Positions 44,291 through 57,489 of a stretch of 64,000 bases of DNA are shown here, one piece after another. The position numbers were made by a program, and so were the translations under genes. A model generated the notes under the pieces. That model was not told where the DNA came from. It worked only from the letters and a program-made list of their open reading frames with translations, and ran no database searches. The stretch comes from Atherix ibis (Eukaryota > Arthropoda > Insecta > Diptera > Athericidae): positions 28,374,811 through 28,438,810 of the forward strand of contig OY282605.1 in the NCBI GenBank assembly GCA_958298945.1, written 5' to 3'. How positions within the stretch are numbered: the stretch's first letter is position 1; the number at the start of each line of letters is the position of its first letter.

Positions 44291-46539
44291 TTTGTAAAAA
44301 AAATAACAATCTATACTAAGTAAAAAAATATTAACAAACTTGGACTAATGACAACTGTTTTTATTGTGTTAAAAAGAACACCGCATTTTTTAAACCCAAA
44401 TTCAATAACTTTATATTTATACAGATAAAATTAACTCTTCATTTTAAAAATACTGTTGTATAACTTTAACCAAATTTAATAATAACCCAACTGTTATTTA
44501 ACAAAGAGCATGTTTAAAAAAATGGCTGACTGAGGCAAGGGAAAACAATAATGGCAGCTGTCAAACAAACAACAAAGATGGCGGCATTCTTTTATCTAGC
44601 GTCGTCTTTATATAAATTCTCAATTGTTGCTTATCCAATAACAATTAATTTTTTTTTTAAAGTACGAGTAGAAATGTATTTTTATACTAGATTTGGATTA
44701 CACAAAATAAAAATGTTCACAATTGTAGAACACAATATAAAATTACTATAAATTATACTATTAAAGTCAATTTTTATTGTTATTTTGAAATTTTATGGGA
44801 AAAACCAATTTGACCAAATAGAAAAGATTTTATGTGATAAACTAATTTGACCAGATTCCATATCCTATTTTGATCCTTTTAATTTTATATTTTTCTCACT
44901 TTATTTCCATTCTTGTGGAAATAAATAGCTGACATTCTTCAAATATTTCAATCCATTCCATTCCTAAAAGGTTCTTTCAATTTGATTTGCGTGTTAAGTA
45001 TTATTGGAGCAATTATTATAGACGAAATGTCTATAGAAATCTGTTGAATGAATTTCATGAAAATATCACCACCAACAGTAAACGTATTACGAAATATTAT
45101 CTCGTCTATATTCTCTCTTGACTATTGCGTTTCGTTTCAATTCCGGTTGATGCTATCAAATGTTCTGAAGAATTTCAAGTATTTGAATTAAATCTGAATA
45201 AATATTTTCTACTCTTCTATACGACAATGTGTAATCAGAAAATTTTCAACGAATTAAAGTTATATGCAGCTTTGGAAATTCTTACGAGCATAGCCAAGCA
45301 TAATAAAATTAAAAGTTCGACAGTTCAAAGAACATAAATGGAGATGTTGATAAAATTTATATTTTTTTTAGATACTCTATAGAAACTATTTAGTATTTTC
45401 ATATTTAAAATAGTAATTGTTATAGAAGATGAAAATATAACTTTGAATTTGTTGGAATGAAAATATTTATTATAGCAAAATCTTAAATGCAGTTCATTAG
45501 CAGTAAAGTGTAATCATAGTTAGACATTAGCTTTTGTTATAAGTGATAGAATTGTTCGTCTAATGAAAAGAAAATGAGTCCTTTTAATATATGCATTATG
45601 AATTAAGACAATTGCATAAACTCAGATTAAAATAATTGAATGTTAAGATTAAAAGAATATTGTTCATTATATCTCCGTTGATCAGACAAATATCTTACAT
45701 TAAGCGAAGATGATTTTTTTAAAAATTAATTAAACATGAAAATATGACCTAATTTGGACTAATTGCATATATTTTTAACTTTTAATTTTTTTATCTAATT
45801 TTTATTTTTGATGTTAAATAAATTACATTTAAAAGAAATCCCAAATTATACTTACTAATCGGATAAATTTTTATAAATGAAAAGAGAATGTACGGAAAAA
45901 ATACCTTTAAAATTTTTTTTTTAATTTGCTCTAATTTAGCAACACTTAAATTTTGTGATATCTACGATTAGCATACAGTAGTTTTGAGTTTGAATCCAGC
46001 TAGTGAAATAGCCTGGGTGCCCCCTTTGAACTGTTGCCAATAGGTTTTAGTAATTATGACATGTTAAAATTGGGTTTACAGTACAAAAAACTAAAGTTTC
46101 AACTAGAAATAAAACCAGGAAAAATAAAAACTCGTCAATATTATTCCAAAGATGATTTGAATATTTTTAAAAATTAAAATTTTCTTCTAATCTAATTCTG
46201 AATTATTCTAGACGATGGTAAACAGTCTCTATGAAATTTTTCAAGTTTGATTTTGGGTTCATATATTATTTTTTCGTCAAAATGGCTGTCAAAAATAAAC
46301 TAATAATTAGATGGTTACAAAATTTTATATAATGTCTTTTGAAGAATGCTAAATAATAAAAGGAAAAATTTCTTTATTGATGGCAGCTACATTTTTTGCA
46401 TTTATCACGAAGTTATCAGACTGCCTTCGAATTTCGATCAATAATACTGTTAATTTTATATTTCATCTTCTACCATGGGTAATAGTATTACCAAAGACCT
46501 TTATTTTGGGTTGAGGTTTGACGTACCGAAAAAAAGTTA
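44291..46539. other. AT-rich stretch, weak signals only
   Basis: At 44551-44625 ATGGCAGCTGTC and AAGATGGCGGC words precede TATATAAAT; a 66-codon frame starts here (MAAVKQTTKMAAFFYLASS) but lacks recognisable features. A 70-codon frame at 45125-45337 is also unassigned. At about 45990-46005 GAGTTTGAATCCAGC resembles a tRNA B box, but no matching A box or cloverleaf was found. Confidence 0.3.
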
Positions 46540-47692
46540 AAAAACTAAGGGAGAAGGGGGGGGGGAATAATATTCAGTAGGGATGCCTGCACCATTTTTA
46601 TTGCTCCAAGAAGTTTTTTTCTCTTTATAAATTAATTGTGCTAAAGAAATTATGATAATTCTTATAATTTTATGATACAATGTGCATGTGTAAAGTATTA
46701 GGAAGGTTAAAGAAAGAGTTGTCGGTGCACTTTGCTGTTGATTGTAATGATTTTCAAAAACCGAGTACAGCAGAGCATTCCACATTCGGATTGAGCGGTT
46801 AAAAAAAGAACCCCTTTATCTTAGAGTACAGTCAAGCAGACGATTCTGGGTAAACTTATGTGCATTCTTTGCGAAACTGGTATTATGGTAAAATTATTGT
46901 AGGGGCGGAATGCAGTGAGCCAATTCACTAGAACACTGTTCATGAAAAATAAGATAATATAAGGAGAGACAGAAGACGTTACGTTGGTGTTCTAGTAAGT
47001 CTAATCACTCCGTAATATTTTTGCCTCCTATGAATTTTGCCTCCTATTTTATCCTATTAAGTAAGTGCAATAATGCTTTGAAAGCGCCTGCCCATACATG
47101 GGAACTATATGCCAGCTTGGGGTGATAACATACCTTGTATATTAGACTAGATCAGATGGAGTGAACAATTTCTTGCATCGCATAAGAAAAGCTAATTATA
47201 TTTAAAATATATGGTCATTCCAAGGAGGTTCTTAATTAACACACATACCAAGAATAGGGAGTTTTTCAGTGGCAATTATGCAAGTACCATTCATGGATAA
47301 TAGCCGGGGATGTCGGTTTCGCGGTTTTGCTTTACAGACAAAAGATAGCTCTGTACTTTGGAAAAATTAAATCCACTCAGTTTTTTGAGTCCAATAGTAA
47401 TATACTGTCTAAATCGGAATTTAATGAGTTTAACACACATTGTCGTTCCAAGAACAATGACGTGAATGATGAAAGGGGTATAAAAACTGAGAGTACTGTC
47501 ATCAGCGAAACAGTGAATTGGATTAAAAGTCACAGATAAGATATAATTTATGAAAATTAGAAAAAGGGTCGAAGATAGAACCAAACCCTGGGAAACGCCA
47601 GCATTTATTTCGTGGACTGCAGACTTGAAGCTATCCAAACCACTTGCACTAAGAATTCCAATTCATTTGAGCAGATAATCGTTGATACTATA
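46540..47692 (-). pseudogene. Non-LTR reverse transcriptase relic, split by a mariner
   Basis: On minus from 47692: GLDSFKSAVHEINAGVSQGL, VLSSTLFLIFINYILSV and NPIHCFADDSTLSFY (the catalytic FADD block). Downstream and out of frame come HIWAGA-like and FIGG-like scraps, LEHQRNVFCLSLYYLIFH, SSELAHCIPP and RSIRMWNALLYSVF, which match the usual C-terminal order of insect LINE reverse transcriptases. The upstream part continues beyond the inserted mariner as KVSKAFHRVRAY (about 48882-48848). Stops and shifts throughout. It is a different lineage from both other reverse transcriptases in the window. Confidence 0.7.
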
Positions 47693-48845
47693 CGAGGTCT
47701 GTTCAAGAAGTATCACGAATTTTGAATTTCCGCGGGTTACGTATATTCGATTTTCGATTTTTTTGTTGCGTTTTGTTGGTGCTCATGTCTCTCACTTATG
47801 CCAACAAGTTTAGCCATTTTGTGGCATAATCTGCAGCTACCTTGGACCCAAGCAATGTTTATCGATGGTACAAAATGTTCTCAGAAGGCCGAGAAGATGT
47901 GAACGACGAAAAGTGTGCCGGACGCCCGAGCACGTCAACAACAGACAAACACATTGATAAAGTGAATAAAATAGTATTGGCCAATCGTCGAATCACCGTT
48001 AGAGAAGTGTCTGAGGACTAAAACATATCAATTGGCTCGTGCCATTCGTTTTTTACCAAATATTTAGGCGTGAAACGGGTCGCCGCGAAATTCGTACCAA
48101 AATTGCTCAATTTCGACCAAAAACAGCATCGCATTAACATTGCTAAGGAGCTATTGGACTCTGTCCGCGATGACCCAAATTTGCTCCAAAGGGTCATAAC
48201 TGGTGACGAATCATGGTTTTATGGTTATGATGTGGAAACCAAAGCTCAATCAGCCCAATGAAAGCTGCCGCACGAGCCAAGACCGAAAAAAGCGCGCCAA
48301 GTTCGGTCGAATGTGAAGGTTTGGCTTACAGTTTTCTTCTATTGCAGGGTCGTGGTGTATCATGAGTTCTTGCCACAGGGTAGAACTATCAATACGGAAT
48401 ATTACCTGCAAGTTATGCGCAAGTTGCGCGAAGCAATGTCCGGATTTGTGAAAGAACAAAAATTGGCTTTTGCACCATGATAACGTCCCTGCTCACGCAT
48501 CGTTGCTTGTGTGCGAATTTTTCGCAAAAACAACACATTAATAATGCCGCATCCACCGTATTCCCCAGATCTACCTTCCTGTTACTTTTTACTATTCCCG
48601 AAACTGAAGATCTTCATGAAAGGACGACGCTACACTACGATTGAGGAGATAAAAACGGCATCGCAGGAGGACAAGATCACAAAAAAGATTTTTTGAAGTG
48701 CTTCGAGAATTGGAAAAAACTTTGGCATAAGTGGATAACATCTGATGGGGATTACTTTGAAGGGAATAAAATAGATATTCATGAATAAATAAATAATTTT
48801 TGAAAAAAAAACACAAAATTCGTGATACTTTTTGGACAGACCTCG
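47693..48845 (+). mobile_element. Mariner, CGAGGTCTG family, copy 5 (longest copy)
   Basis: 1153 bp between TA dinucleotides, inserted in a reverse transcriptase relic. This copy keeps the HTH half lost in copies 1-4: ATLDPSNVYRWYKMFSEGRE, CAGRPSTSTTDKHIDKV, NRRITVREVSED, SIGSCHSFFTKYLGVKRVAA, KFVPKLLNFDQKQHR. It then has VITGDESWFYGYDVETKAQS, EFLPQGRTINTEYYLQVM, the second Asp block HHDNVPAHASLLVCEF, PPYSPDLPSCYFLLFPKLK (third Asp changed to Tyr) and the 3' end. About 65 bp with the start codon is deleted, and several shifts and stops are present. It shows what the progenitor of the deleted copies looked like. Confidence 0.85.
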
Positions 48846-48910
48846 TATGCGCGAACTCTGTGAAATGCCTTTGAAACTTTATATACTTGTGATTTAGTTG
48901 ACCATATGTT
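48846..48910 (-). pseudogene. Upstream piece of the split reverse transcriptase relic
   Basis: KVSKAFHRVRAY reads on minus up to the TA insertion site of the mariner and matches the D.SKAFDRVWH block that precedes the GVPQGS block found at 47600. Confidence 0.6.
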
Positions 48911-50640
48911 CCTATAATGGACCAGATTATCAGATTGAAAATATTGTCCACGCACATATTAAAAGTGTATTGAAATTAGAAAAGATAGTGGGAATCCTTT
49001 AAGAATTTATCATTAACACAAATCTCAATAATTCGCCCAACAAACATGAATTTTTCTACATTTAATTAAAAAAACACGTAAACAAAATATGAGAACTCCC
49101 TATTAGAAGAATAACACAAAAATATTGTTGAAAGTTTTTCATAGTTTAAATTATCAAAAAAAAAAATTCAATTATAAAAAAAAACTTCGCCAAATTTTAT
49201 CTGCTAAAAGGTGTCAAATAACAATCTACCCTCCTCAACCAGCACTGAAATACAAAAAACAAACAAAAAAAACATTCAAAATAAGAAAACACCATAATTT
49301 TCACTTATCCTTCTCGTAATTTTTTCAATGTTTAACATTAATTTAACGAAGAAAAAAATATTACATTACATTTGGTAAATAATTACCATGAAGACGTTAC
49401 AGATTATTATAAATCCACCAATAAAAATTCTAATTACAAGCTTTTCTAATATTTCAGAGAAAGTTAATTAATTACTTAACCGACAGCCTGTTTTTATAAA
49501 ATTCATGGAAAATTCAACCGAATTCTATGCAATTACAGTGAAATGAAGGAATAATTAATTAACAAGAAGCTCCGTGACAACAATCAACGTCTACTTGGGG
49601 ATGGTGTTTGTATAAGGGCAACAGCAGATTCAGTCTTATTAAATGGCTTTTGTTATCCCAAAAAAAAAAAATGAAGAGGGGGTAAAAATATTATAATCTC
49701 TGTCCGTTCGATTCATATCCATGCTAGCAAATAAGTCATCAGGATTGTACAATAATTTCATTTTTAATGTTTTAATAAATAAGAACACCATTAATATAAT
49801 TTTATGAGGCAACACATCAAAAAAAATAGTCTTTTTTTACACTTAAATTTCAATTTAAATGAAGTGCGTCTCGAAAGTAGATTCTACTATCTTGGAGAGA
49901 ATTTCAAGCGTATAATATTAATGATGACTGTTACCAAGTTTTCGTAGACAGGATTTCTTGTCCTTCAAAATATTGTAATTTATAGTAAATCGTAAATATT
50001 TTTATCTTTCAATTCATCTCGGTACGTAGTATTTTTTAAAAATCCCAAATTTTGATTTTTTTTTCAAAGGACAAAAACGATGGTAACGTATGGTAAAAAG
50101 TATTAAAAAGACCAGAGAACCTTTTGCTCCCAGTTTATATGCAGACAGTAAGCGTAATTTATGCTACATGCGGTTTAACGCAAAATTTCTATTGATTTAT
50201 GAATTTCAATAGAACAGAATTTATTATATATTGTGGGGTAAACTGATACTTATAAATAATAAAAATAAATATGATTGGAAAAAATACAATCAAAATCAAG
50301 TACATTCACCCAAATATATATCAGGGATTATTTCGAAAGAGTTGGAAGAAAAAGAGGATGATTCTCCTTGTCTAAGGTTAAGTAAACTAGGATGCGTACA
50401 TGAGTATATGTTATATATTAGAAACTATGAATAATAAATGTAATTTTCATGAATAATAAATAAAACGTAGAAAAAAATACTCAGCACGGAATAATTTCAA
50501 ATATTAAAGAATAAAAATTCTCAACAGATTCAAAAGGGGAATAAATGGAATATCTTTCTATGACCCATTTTCGGGCAATTTCATGTTATTTACAGTACAC
50601 CATATTGTGTCATATTTTTCTCTATGCTTTTTTGTAATAT
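48911..50640. other. AT-rich stretch, nothing recognised
   Basis: Two short frames (49125-49319 and 50231-50434, plus) have no recognisable features. The second is hydrophilic and unassigned. Confidence 0.45.
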
Positions 50641-50648
50641 TTTACATT

Positions 50649-50665
50649 CCCCCCCTCCCCTCCCC
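50649..50665 (-). other. G-quadruplex-type tract
   Basis: On minus, GGGGAGGGGAGGGGGGG: four runs of at least three G with single-nucleotide loops, in an otherwise AT-rich region at the left edge of the 50.7-52.7 kb array. Confidence 0.7.
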
Positions 50666-50669
50666 GACA

Positions 50670-52680
50670 AATCCATTTGAGGAAACTATTATTGGAATTC
50701 AATATTTTCAGCAATAGTAAATTTAAACGCATGGCACAAAATTAACTAATTTGGCAACGCTGCGGATTGCGCCTTGACATAACTAGAACGTTAGTTCTCT
50801 CTAGATGTTTGGTACTAGTTTCAATCTTAATGAAATGAGTTCACAAGTTTGGCTTACAAAAGCTGATGCGCAACATTGCATATCAAGGAATAAGTTTTTT
50901 TGTGGCACAAAGAAATTTTTAAGGGACGAGAAGCAGTGGATCTTTACCTTAAATCGGACATTGTAGATACTTAGAATCTCCATCAACGAGTTTTTAATTA
51001 AAAAAAAAACAAATTCCTGTTAACCCTCTCCCCTCATACACCGCCCATAACTAAAAAAACAAATTTACTCTATTTTTCTCCCAACAAAGCCAATTTTAGA
51101 AAACTATTATAACAATTAAAAATTTCCAACAATACTAAATTTAAAGGTATGGCACAAAACTAACTAATTTGGCAACGCTGCGGATTGCGCCTTGACATAA
51201 CTTGAACGTTAGTTCTCTCTAGATGTTTGGTACTAGTTTCAATCTTATGTGATAGCTAGGCGATCCCACAGAGATTGATAGGTTTAGTTGGGATTCTGTA
51301 GTGCGTTACGAAAAATGCAACAACGAAATTTCGAACAAAAATATGTCATCAAATTTGATATAAAACTAATGAGTCCACAAGTTTGACTTACAAAAGCTGA
51401 TGCGCAACATTGCATATCAAGGAATAAGTTTTTTTGTGGCACAAAGAAATTTTTAAGGGACGAGAAGCAGTGGATCTTTACCTTAAATCGGACATTGTAG
51501 ATACTTAGAATCTCCATCAACGAGTTTTTAATTAAAAAAAAAAACAAATTCCTGTTAACCCTCTCCCCTCATACACCGCCCATAACTAATAAAACAAATT
51601 TACTCTATTTTTCCCCCAACAAAGCCAATTTTAGAAAACTATTATTAGAATTCAATATTTTCAGCAATAGTAAATTTAAACGCATGGCACAAAACTAACT
51701 AATTTGGCAACGCTGCGGATTGCGCCTTGACATAACTAGAACGTTAGTTCTCTCTAGATGTTTGGTACTTGTTTCAATCTTATGTGATAGCTAGGCGATC
51801 CTACAGAGATTGATAGGTTTAGTTGGGATTCTGTAGTGCGTTACGAAAAATACAACAACGAAATTTCGAACAAAAATATGTCATCAAATTTGATATAAAA
51901 CTAATGAGTCCACAAGTTTGGCTTAAAAAAGCTGATGCGCAACATTGCCTATCAAGGAATAAGTTTTTTTGTGGCACAAAGAAATTTTTAAGGGACGAGA
52001 AGCAGTGGAGCTTTACCTTAAATCGGACGATGTAGATACTTAGAATCTCCATCAACGAGTTTTTAATTAAAAAAAAAACAAATTCCTATAGTTTTTAGAC
52101 TAAGATCCATTAACCCTCTCCCCTCATACATCGCCCATAACTAAAAAAACAAATTTATTCTATTTTTCCCCCAACAAAGCCAATTTTAGAAAACTATTAT
52201 GACAATTAAAAATTTCCAACAATACTAAATTTAAAGGTATGGCACAAAACTAACTAATTTGGCAACGCTGCGGATTGCGCCTTGACATAACTTGAACGAT
52301 AGTTCTTTTTAGATGTTTAGTACGAGTTTCAATAGGTCTAGTTGGGATTTTGTAGTGCGTTACGAAAAATGGAACAACAAAATTTGGAGCAATGATGTGT
52401 CATCAAATTAGGAATTAAACCTAATGAGTCTGGGAGTTTGACTTATAAAAAGTTATAAAAGCTTATGCAAAACATTGCATTATCAAGGAATAAGTTTTAT
52501 GATGGTACAAAGAATTTTTTTAAGGGGCGAGAAGTAGTGGAGCTTTACCTTAACTCGGATATATTAGATACTTATATATGATATGCTGACAACACGCTCT
52601 GTTACATGGCAATCTCCATCAATGAGTTTTTATTTTTTAAAAACCAGATTCCTGTATTTTTCAAACTGAAACCCACTTAT
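50670..52680. repeat. Four-unit tandem array with alternating A-B-A-B unit types
   Basis: The word GGCAACGCTGCGGATTGCGC lies at 50753, 51171, 51706 and 52261 (steps 418, 535 and 555). Unit 1 lacks about 115 bp present in the others (TGTGATAGCTAGGCGATC... to ...GTCATCAAATTTGATATAAA). Units 1 and 3 share TTTTCAGCAATAGTAAATTT and AAACGCATGG and have CTAGAACG after the core. Units 2 and 4 share TTTCCAACAATACTAAATTT and AAAGGTATGG and have CTTGAACG. So a two-unit block was duplicated. The last part of unit 4 is more diverged. In unit 3 a 70-codon plus frame (51823-52035) is open. In the other units it is broken, so coding is doubtful. Confidence 0.85.
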
Positions 52681-52689
52681 CTCCTCACC

Positions 52690-54586
52690 CGCCCACATCC
52701 TCCTTAACTAAAAAAAAACCTTCGTGACTTCATTGCTCTCCAAGATCAAGAAACACTTAATAGAACATCATTTCAGTAGCATAGATATCTCCTTAGGGTG
52801 GCGCCAGATTGATCGCTCAAATCGGAGCGGAACTGAGCCGAACGCAAAATGGAGCTTTTTCATACAAGGAGCCAAATTTAGCGCTTCAAAGTATATGCAA
52901 GCAACAGCACTGAAATTCAGTTTTTTTTTCTCGTTTTATTTTTTAAGCTTTCTTTTTAAGTATCAATTTTTCCAAGTCGTTGTTCATTTATGGTTATAAA
53001 AATGAAATTCGTTTGATTTTAAATGTTTTTATGAAAGAAAAAGAATTTCGAAAGTATCCAATAAATTTAACAAGGAAGGAATTAGGAACGAATTGCAAAC
53101 ACCAACTTTTCTTTATTTGAGCACTCAAATAAAGCTTACGCACCAAGAACTCTACCTTCTTATTACCTGATTATTCCCCTTAGCATGGTAATTATTATAT
53201 GAATATTTCTGCATAACGTCTAGAACTGATTTTTCGAAAGCAAACGACATATAAATGGGGGCCTTTAAATTACAAAGTCATATTTCTTCTAGATACAGTA
53301 CGCATGCAATAGATGGCGTTATCTACAATTAAGATAGAGTATGAATCTTTTATGGTCTATATAAACTATAAAGCAAAAGTTAAATATAAGATCTGCTACA
53401 TATAACACTATAGAGTCAACATTACAACCTAGAATATTAACGAAGAAAAAATTTTATATAACATCTAATTGCAGAAAAGACCTTCTAAATTCCTTATAAA
53501 ATTTATTCATAATCAAGACAATAACGATAATTGCATAAAAATGCATATTATATAATATCGTAAAGATCAGAATAATAAATATAAGGCATAAAAATTAATC
53601 CAATATTTTACTAAATAAATGACAATAAAGAAAAATCAATAATTGTCGATATCAAATCCTGATTAGTAGTTTGTTATCTAGAAGCGATAAGATCAATGGA
53701 TGATAAGATAAACAATAATAATTAATAAAGATATTTTATAACCAAGTATAGTCTATTGGATTATATATACAATAGTTATGCATTTTCTTTTATTAATTAA
53801 TTCTAGGAACTTGTAGTAAATATGAACTTTTATCCAATATCACCAAAGTCTCAAAGTATTTATGAACGAGCAACTTTCGAAAGAAAGAGAAACTTTACTA
53901 ATTAGGATTATCCATTGGCTCAGTTATATTTGCTCAACTTTCAGTTATTATAGTTTATAATTTATATTTTTCACTTATTTGCAAAAATTCGATATTTCTA
54001 CTCAAGAAACAATTTTAAATTGATTTTAAAAATTCAATTTAAAATTATTTTCTTGTAAAAGTAGTTCATTCCAAAAAATTGTGAGTATAGTAAAAGTATT
54101 TATACAATTATGCGCAGACTATTTTTAGTAGACATATATTAAAATATATTTAAAAAAGAAACTCATAAAATATTTTATTTAAGGAATGAAGTACCCAAAA
54201 TACCATTTATAAATTAATTTTTTGCGCAGAATTGTACTTTAAAGAAGGACGGAAATATAGAATGGGAAATTAAAAGAGTATTTTTGATATCTTTTTTTTG
54301 GCATAATTGATATGTTTACAATTGGTATTCTTAATAATTATGATTATAAATTTTAGTTAACAATTACAGAGTTTAGAATTAATATGTATTATTCACCCGT
54401 GATTTAAGTGTACATATTTAGTGTCTTTGATTAATTTTTTGGTTATTATTGTTCGTTATTTTTCTTATTTGAACCGGTTGACAGCCAGATCCAAATAATA
54501 ATAATAACTAATATTCTAGCAATTCGCCAGTAAACCTACTAGCTATACAGAACTAAAAAGTTAAATTTGTATGTATTCATCAAAGA
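52690..54586. other. AT-rich stretch, nothing firmly recognised
   Basis: A 91-codon plus frame at 52724-52999 starts in a less AT-rich patch (about 52725-52900) and ends in a T-run-driven hydrophobic tail. No family was recognised. The rest is AT-rich. Confidence 0.4.
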
Positions 54587-55560
54587 TTGATCAGCAAAGT
54601 TGGTTGACTTTTAGATGAAATGATCAACAAAGTTGATTAACATATAGTGAGAGTGATCCACAAAGTTGGTTGACTTATAGTGAGAGTAATCAACAAAATT
54701 GATTGACTTATAGAGAGAGTGATCAATAAAGTTCGTTGACTTCTGAAGAAAGTGATCAACAAAGTTGGTTGACTTATAGAGAATAGAGAGAGTGATCTAT
54801 AAAATTGTTTGACTTATTAAGAGAGTAATCAACAAACTTGGTTGACTTTTAGAGGAAATGATCAACAAAGTTGGTTGACTTATAGCGAGAGTGATCAACA
54901 AAGTTGGTAAACTTACAAAGAGAGTGATCAACAAAGTTCGTTTACTTATAGAGAGAATGATCAATAAAGTTCGTCTAGTTATAGAAAGAGTGATCAACAA
55001 AGTCCATTTACTTATAGAGAGAGTGATCAACAAAGTTGGTTGACTTATAGAGAGAGTGATCAAGAAAGTTCATTTACTTATAGAGAGAGTGATCAACAAA
55101 GTTGGTTGACTTATAAAGTAATCAACAAAATTAGTTGGATTATTGAGAGAGTGATCAACAAAGTTGGTTGACTTATAGTGAGAGTGATAAATAAAGTTGG
55201 TGCACTTATTGAGAGAGTAATCAACAAAGTTGGTTGACTTATAAAGGGATCAATATAATTGGTTGGATTATTGAGAGAGTGATCAGCAAAGTTGGTTGAC
55301 TTATAGCGAGAGTGATCAACAAAGTTAGTTGACTTTTAGAGAGGGTGATCTATAAAGTTGGTTGAATTTTAGAGGAAATGATCAACAAAGTTGGTTGACT
55401 TATAGTGAGAGTGATCAACAATGTTGGTTGACTTATAGAGAGAGTGATCAACCAAGTTGGTTGACTTATAAAGGGATCAACAAAATTGGTTGGATTATTG
55501 AGAAAGTGATCAGCAAAGTTGGTTGACTTTTAGCGGAAATGATCAACAATGTTGGTATAC
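54587..55560. repeat. 33-bp minisatellite, about 29 units
   Basis: The unit is close to TGATCAACAAAGTTGGTTGAC followed by TTATAGAGAGAG (33 bp). Variants include units with CTTTTAGAGGAA in the second half and shortened units (TTATAAAGGGATCAA). Most units carry the palindrome TGATCA. Since 33 is a multiple of three, the minus strand gives a run of an 11-residue repeat (TLLITLSISQP) that stays open for 88 codons at 54797-55063. I read that as a by-product of the repeat and not a gene. Confidence 0.9.
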
Positions 55561-57489
55561 CTATATAGAAACCAATCCAATCGTTTATACAATAGTTTTT
55601 CCGTTCAATATTTTGCACTTAAACCAACTTTATTTTATTCAAATGTAATATATTTAACAGACATGATAAATATTTTTTTTGGATAATTTACACTTTCAAA
55701 TAATTATAACACTATTTTCAGTAATATTATCAAAAAAAAAACTCTTTAACGTTCCTTCGAAATAATTATTCGAACCGCAATCATAAATTCATTAACTGTC
55801 AAATACACATTTTTGAGATATAAAAGTAACCATTATTTTTATAATCAAAATTATTGAGAATTCAAAAACTATAATATTTTTTTAAAATAAACAAACTACT
55901 TCATAACTAATGCTACGATAAGACCATTCGGGAAATGTTCATCTTAAATTCGTTCAATTGGTCGAACTTTTTAACTCCGAATACACCATTCGAGCAATGG
56001 ACGATGTATTGCCTCAGATTAAACGTTTTTTTTTCAATTCTTCGAACTCGTTCATGAGCTCGAAGTTTCGAGCAAAAATTGTACATGAGCTCGATGAAAG
56101 TTCGCGCAGTTTTCCTTCATCCATTTGACATTGGACATTTGTTTAGGTTTCATGAGAGATTTTCAATTGTGTTTCTTACACTCTTCAGTCTAATATAATT
56201 GGTAACCGAGAAAATGGTAAAAAAAATATTTGAACAACATAAAAGAAATAAATAAGAATATTATAAAAAATAGAAAATAAAATAATTCAAGAGAATTTTG
56301 CAATGAAAAATATGATTCATGTTGGACGATATCGCCAAGCAATATAGGCTAATATCTAGACTGGGTAATTCAACATCACTGCCATCGTTGAACAATATAT
56401 TTCGTAAGATTTTTTTTGAACAACCGGAAAATCAAAATATAACTCAAACAATATTCAAAGCACAAACGTTTTTCACACAAATCACACTGCGAAATGCCAA
56501 AATTGCAAAAAATAATCGCGCTCGAACAAGCACCACTTGCAAAAGTTTTTTTCGAGATCGTGGCCTAAAATCAACAATGCATTTTAGGATTTTTTTTTAC
56601 GAATTCGTATTCGAACTCGTTGCTAAAAATGATCGAGCGTCTATAATTTGAGGCGATTACACCATTCGAGAAAATCTTTATATTCTGCTTGTCTCGAACA
56701 TGATCGATCGAGGAAAAAGTGTTCGTTCAACATGTTCGATCATATATTACACTATTCGTGTCGAAGAAATGGTCTATTCTTTCTAAAATTCTATTTTTCA
56801 GCACAATACCTTAAGCAGTTTTGCATTTTTAATTAAATTTAATAAAATTTCAGTTTAACTTAACAAAAAAATTACTCTTAAAATTACTAGTTTTATATAG
56901 TAAATTTTATAATAAATAATGAATATTTAATAATTTGGGAATTATTAGTAATTTTTTTTTGCTGTAATTTGTCTGAAATAATTTGAAGAATATAAAAAAC
57001 ATGAAGTTTTTACAATACAGTAAACATATAATATTTTATTTACTAATAAATTATTAATAATAATGAATTTTATTAAAATTTAATAAAAAATTGTAACAAA
57101 AAAAAACACCTATTAAAATACTAAAGGGTTATGCAATTTTTAAATTTGGAAAATAAAGTCCTGTTGTTTGATAGTTTTTAATTACAGATATTATTTAAAA
57201 TAATATTTTCTTGGATTAAAATTTGCCAAATAATAAAAATATACAATTTAAATAATTAATTAAATGTAAGAACATTCTACAAAAATAGTAAATCTGCTCT
57301 ATAACACATTTCTTGCCTACTTTTTCTTTATCAAAATTGGCTTATTATTCGCTCAGTTAATTCATCAGTAAGCAAAGTTAACATATAAGAGGCTCTGAAA
57401 ATTTATATACAATATAACCTTAGAGAAGAACAAAAGACAGGCCTAAACTAAAAGAATTTAAACAGAACTATAAGTGATTCTAATAAGAT
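55561..57489. other. AT-rich stretch with clustered CCATTCGA and TCGAAC words
   Basis: Between 55915 and 56790 ACCATTCG(G/A)G-type words occur at about 55922, 55984 and 56658, with a variant at 56751, and TTCGA/GTTCGA words are very frequent on both strands. This could be an old DNA element with internal repeats, but no ends were defined. The 110-codon plus frame at 56319-56651 has no recognised domain. Confidence 0.35.

Noticed and set aside
45985..46010. tRNA or tRNA-derived SINE B box
   Set aside because: Only the B-box-like GAGTTTGAATCC was seen. No A box at the right distance, no cloverleaf and no repeat copies.
50801..52055. Related short frames repeated in the 50.7-52.7 kb array as a gene family
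   Set aside because: The frames are open on opposite strands in different units and broken in others, so they reflect repeat identity and not selection for coding.
54797..55063. 88-codon frame with an 11-residue repeat
   Set aside because: It follows the 33-bp minisatellite phase and has no start context or non-repeat part. Best explained by repeat length being a multiple of three.
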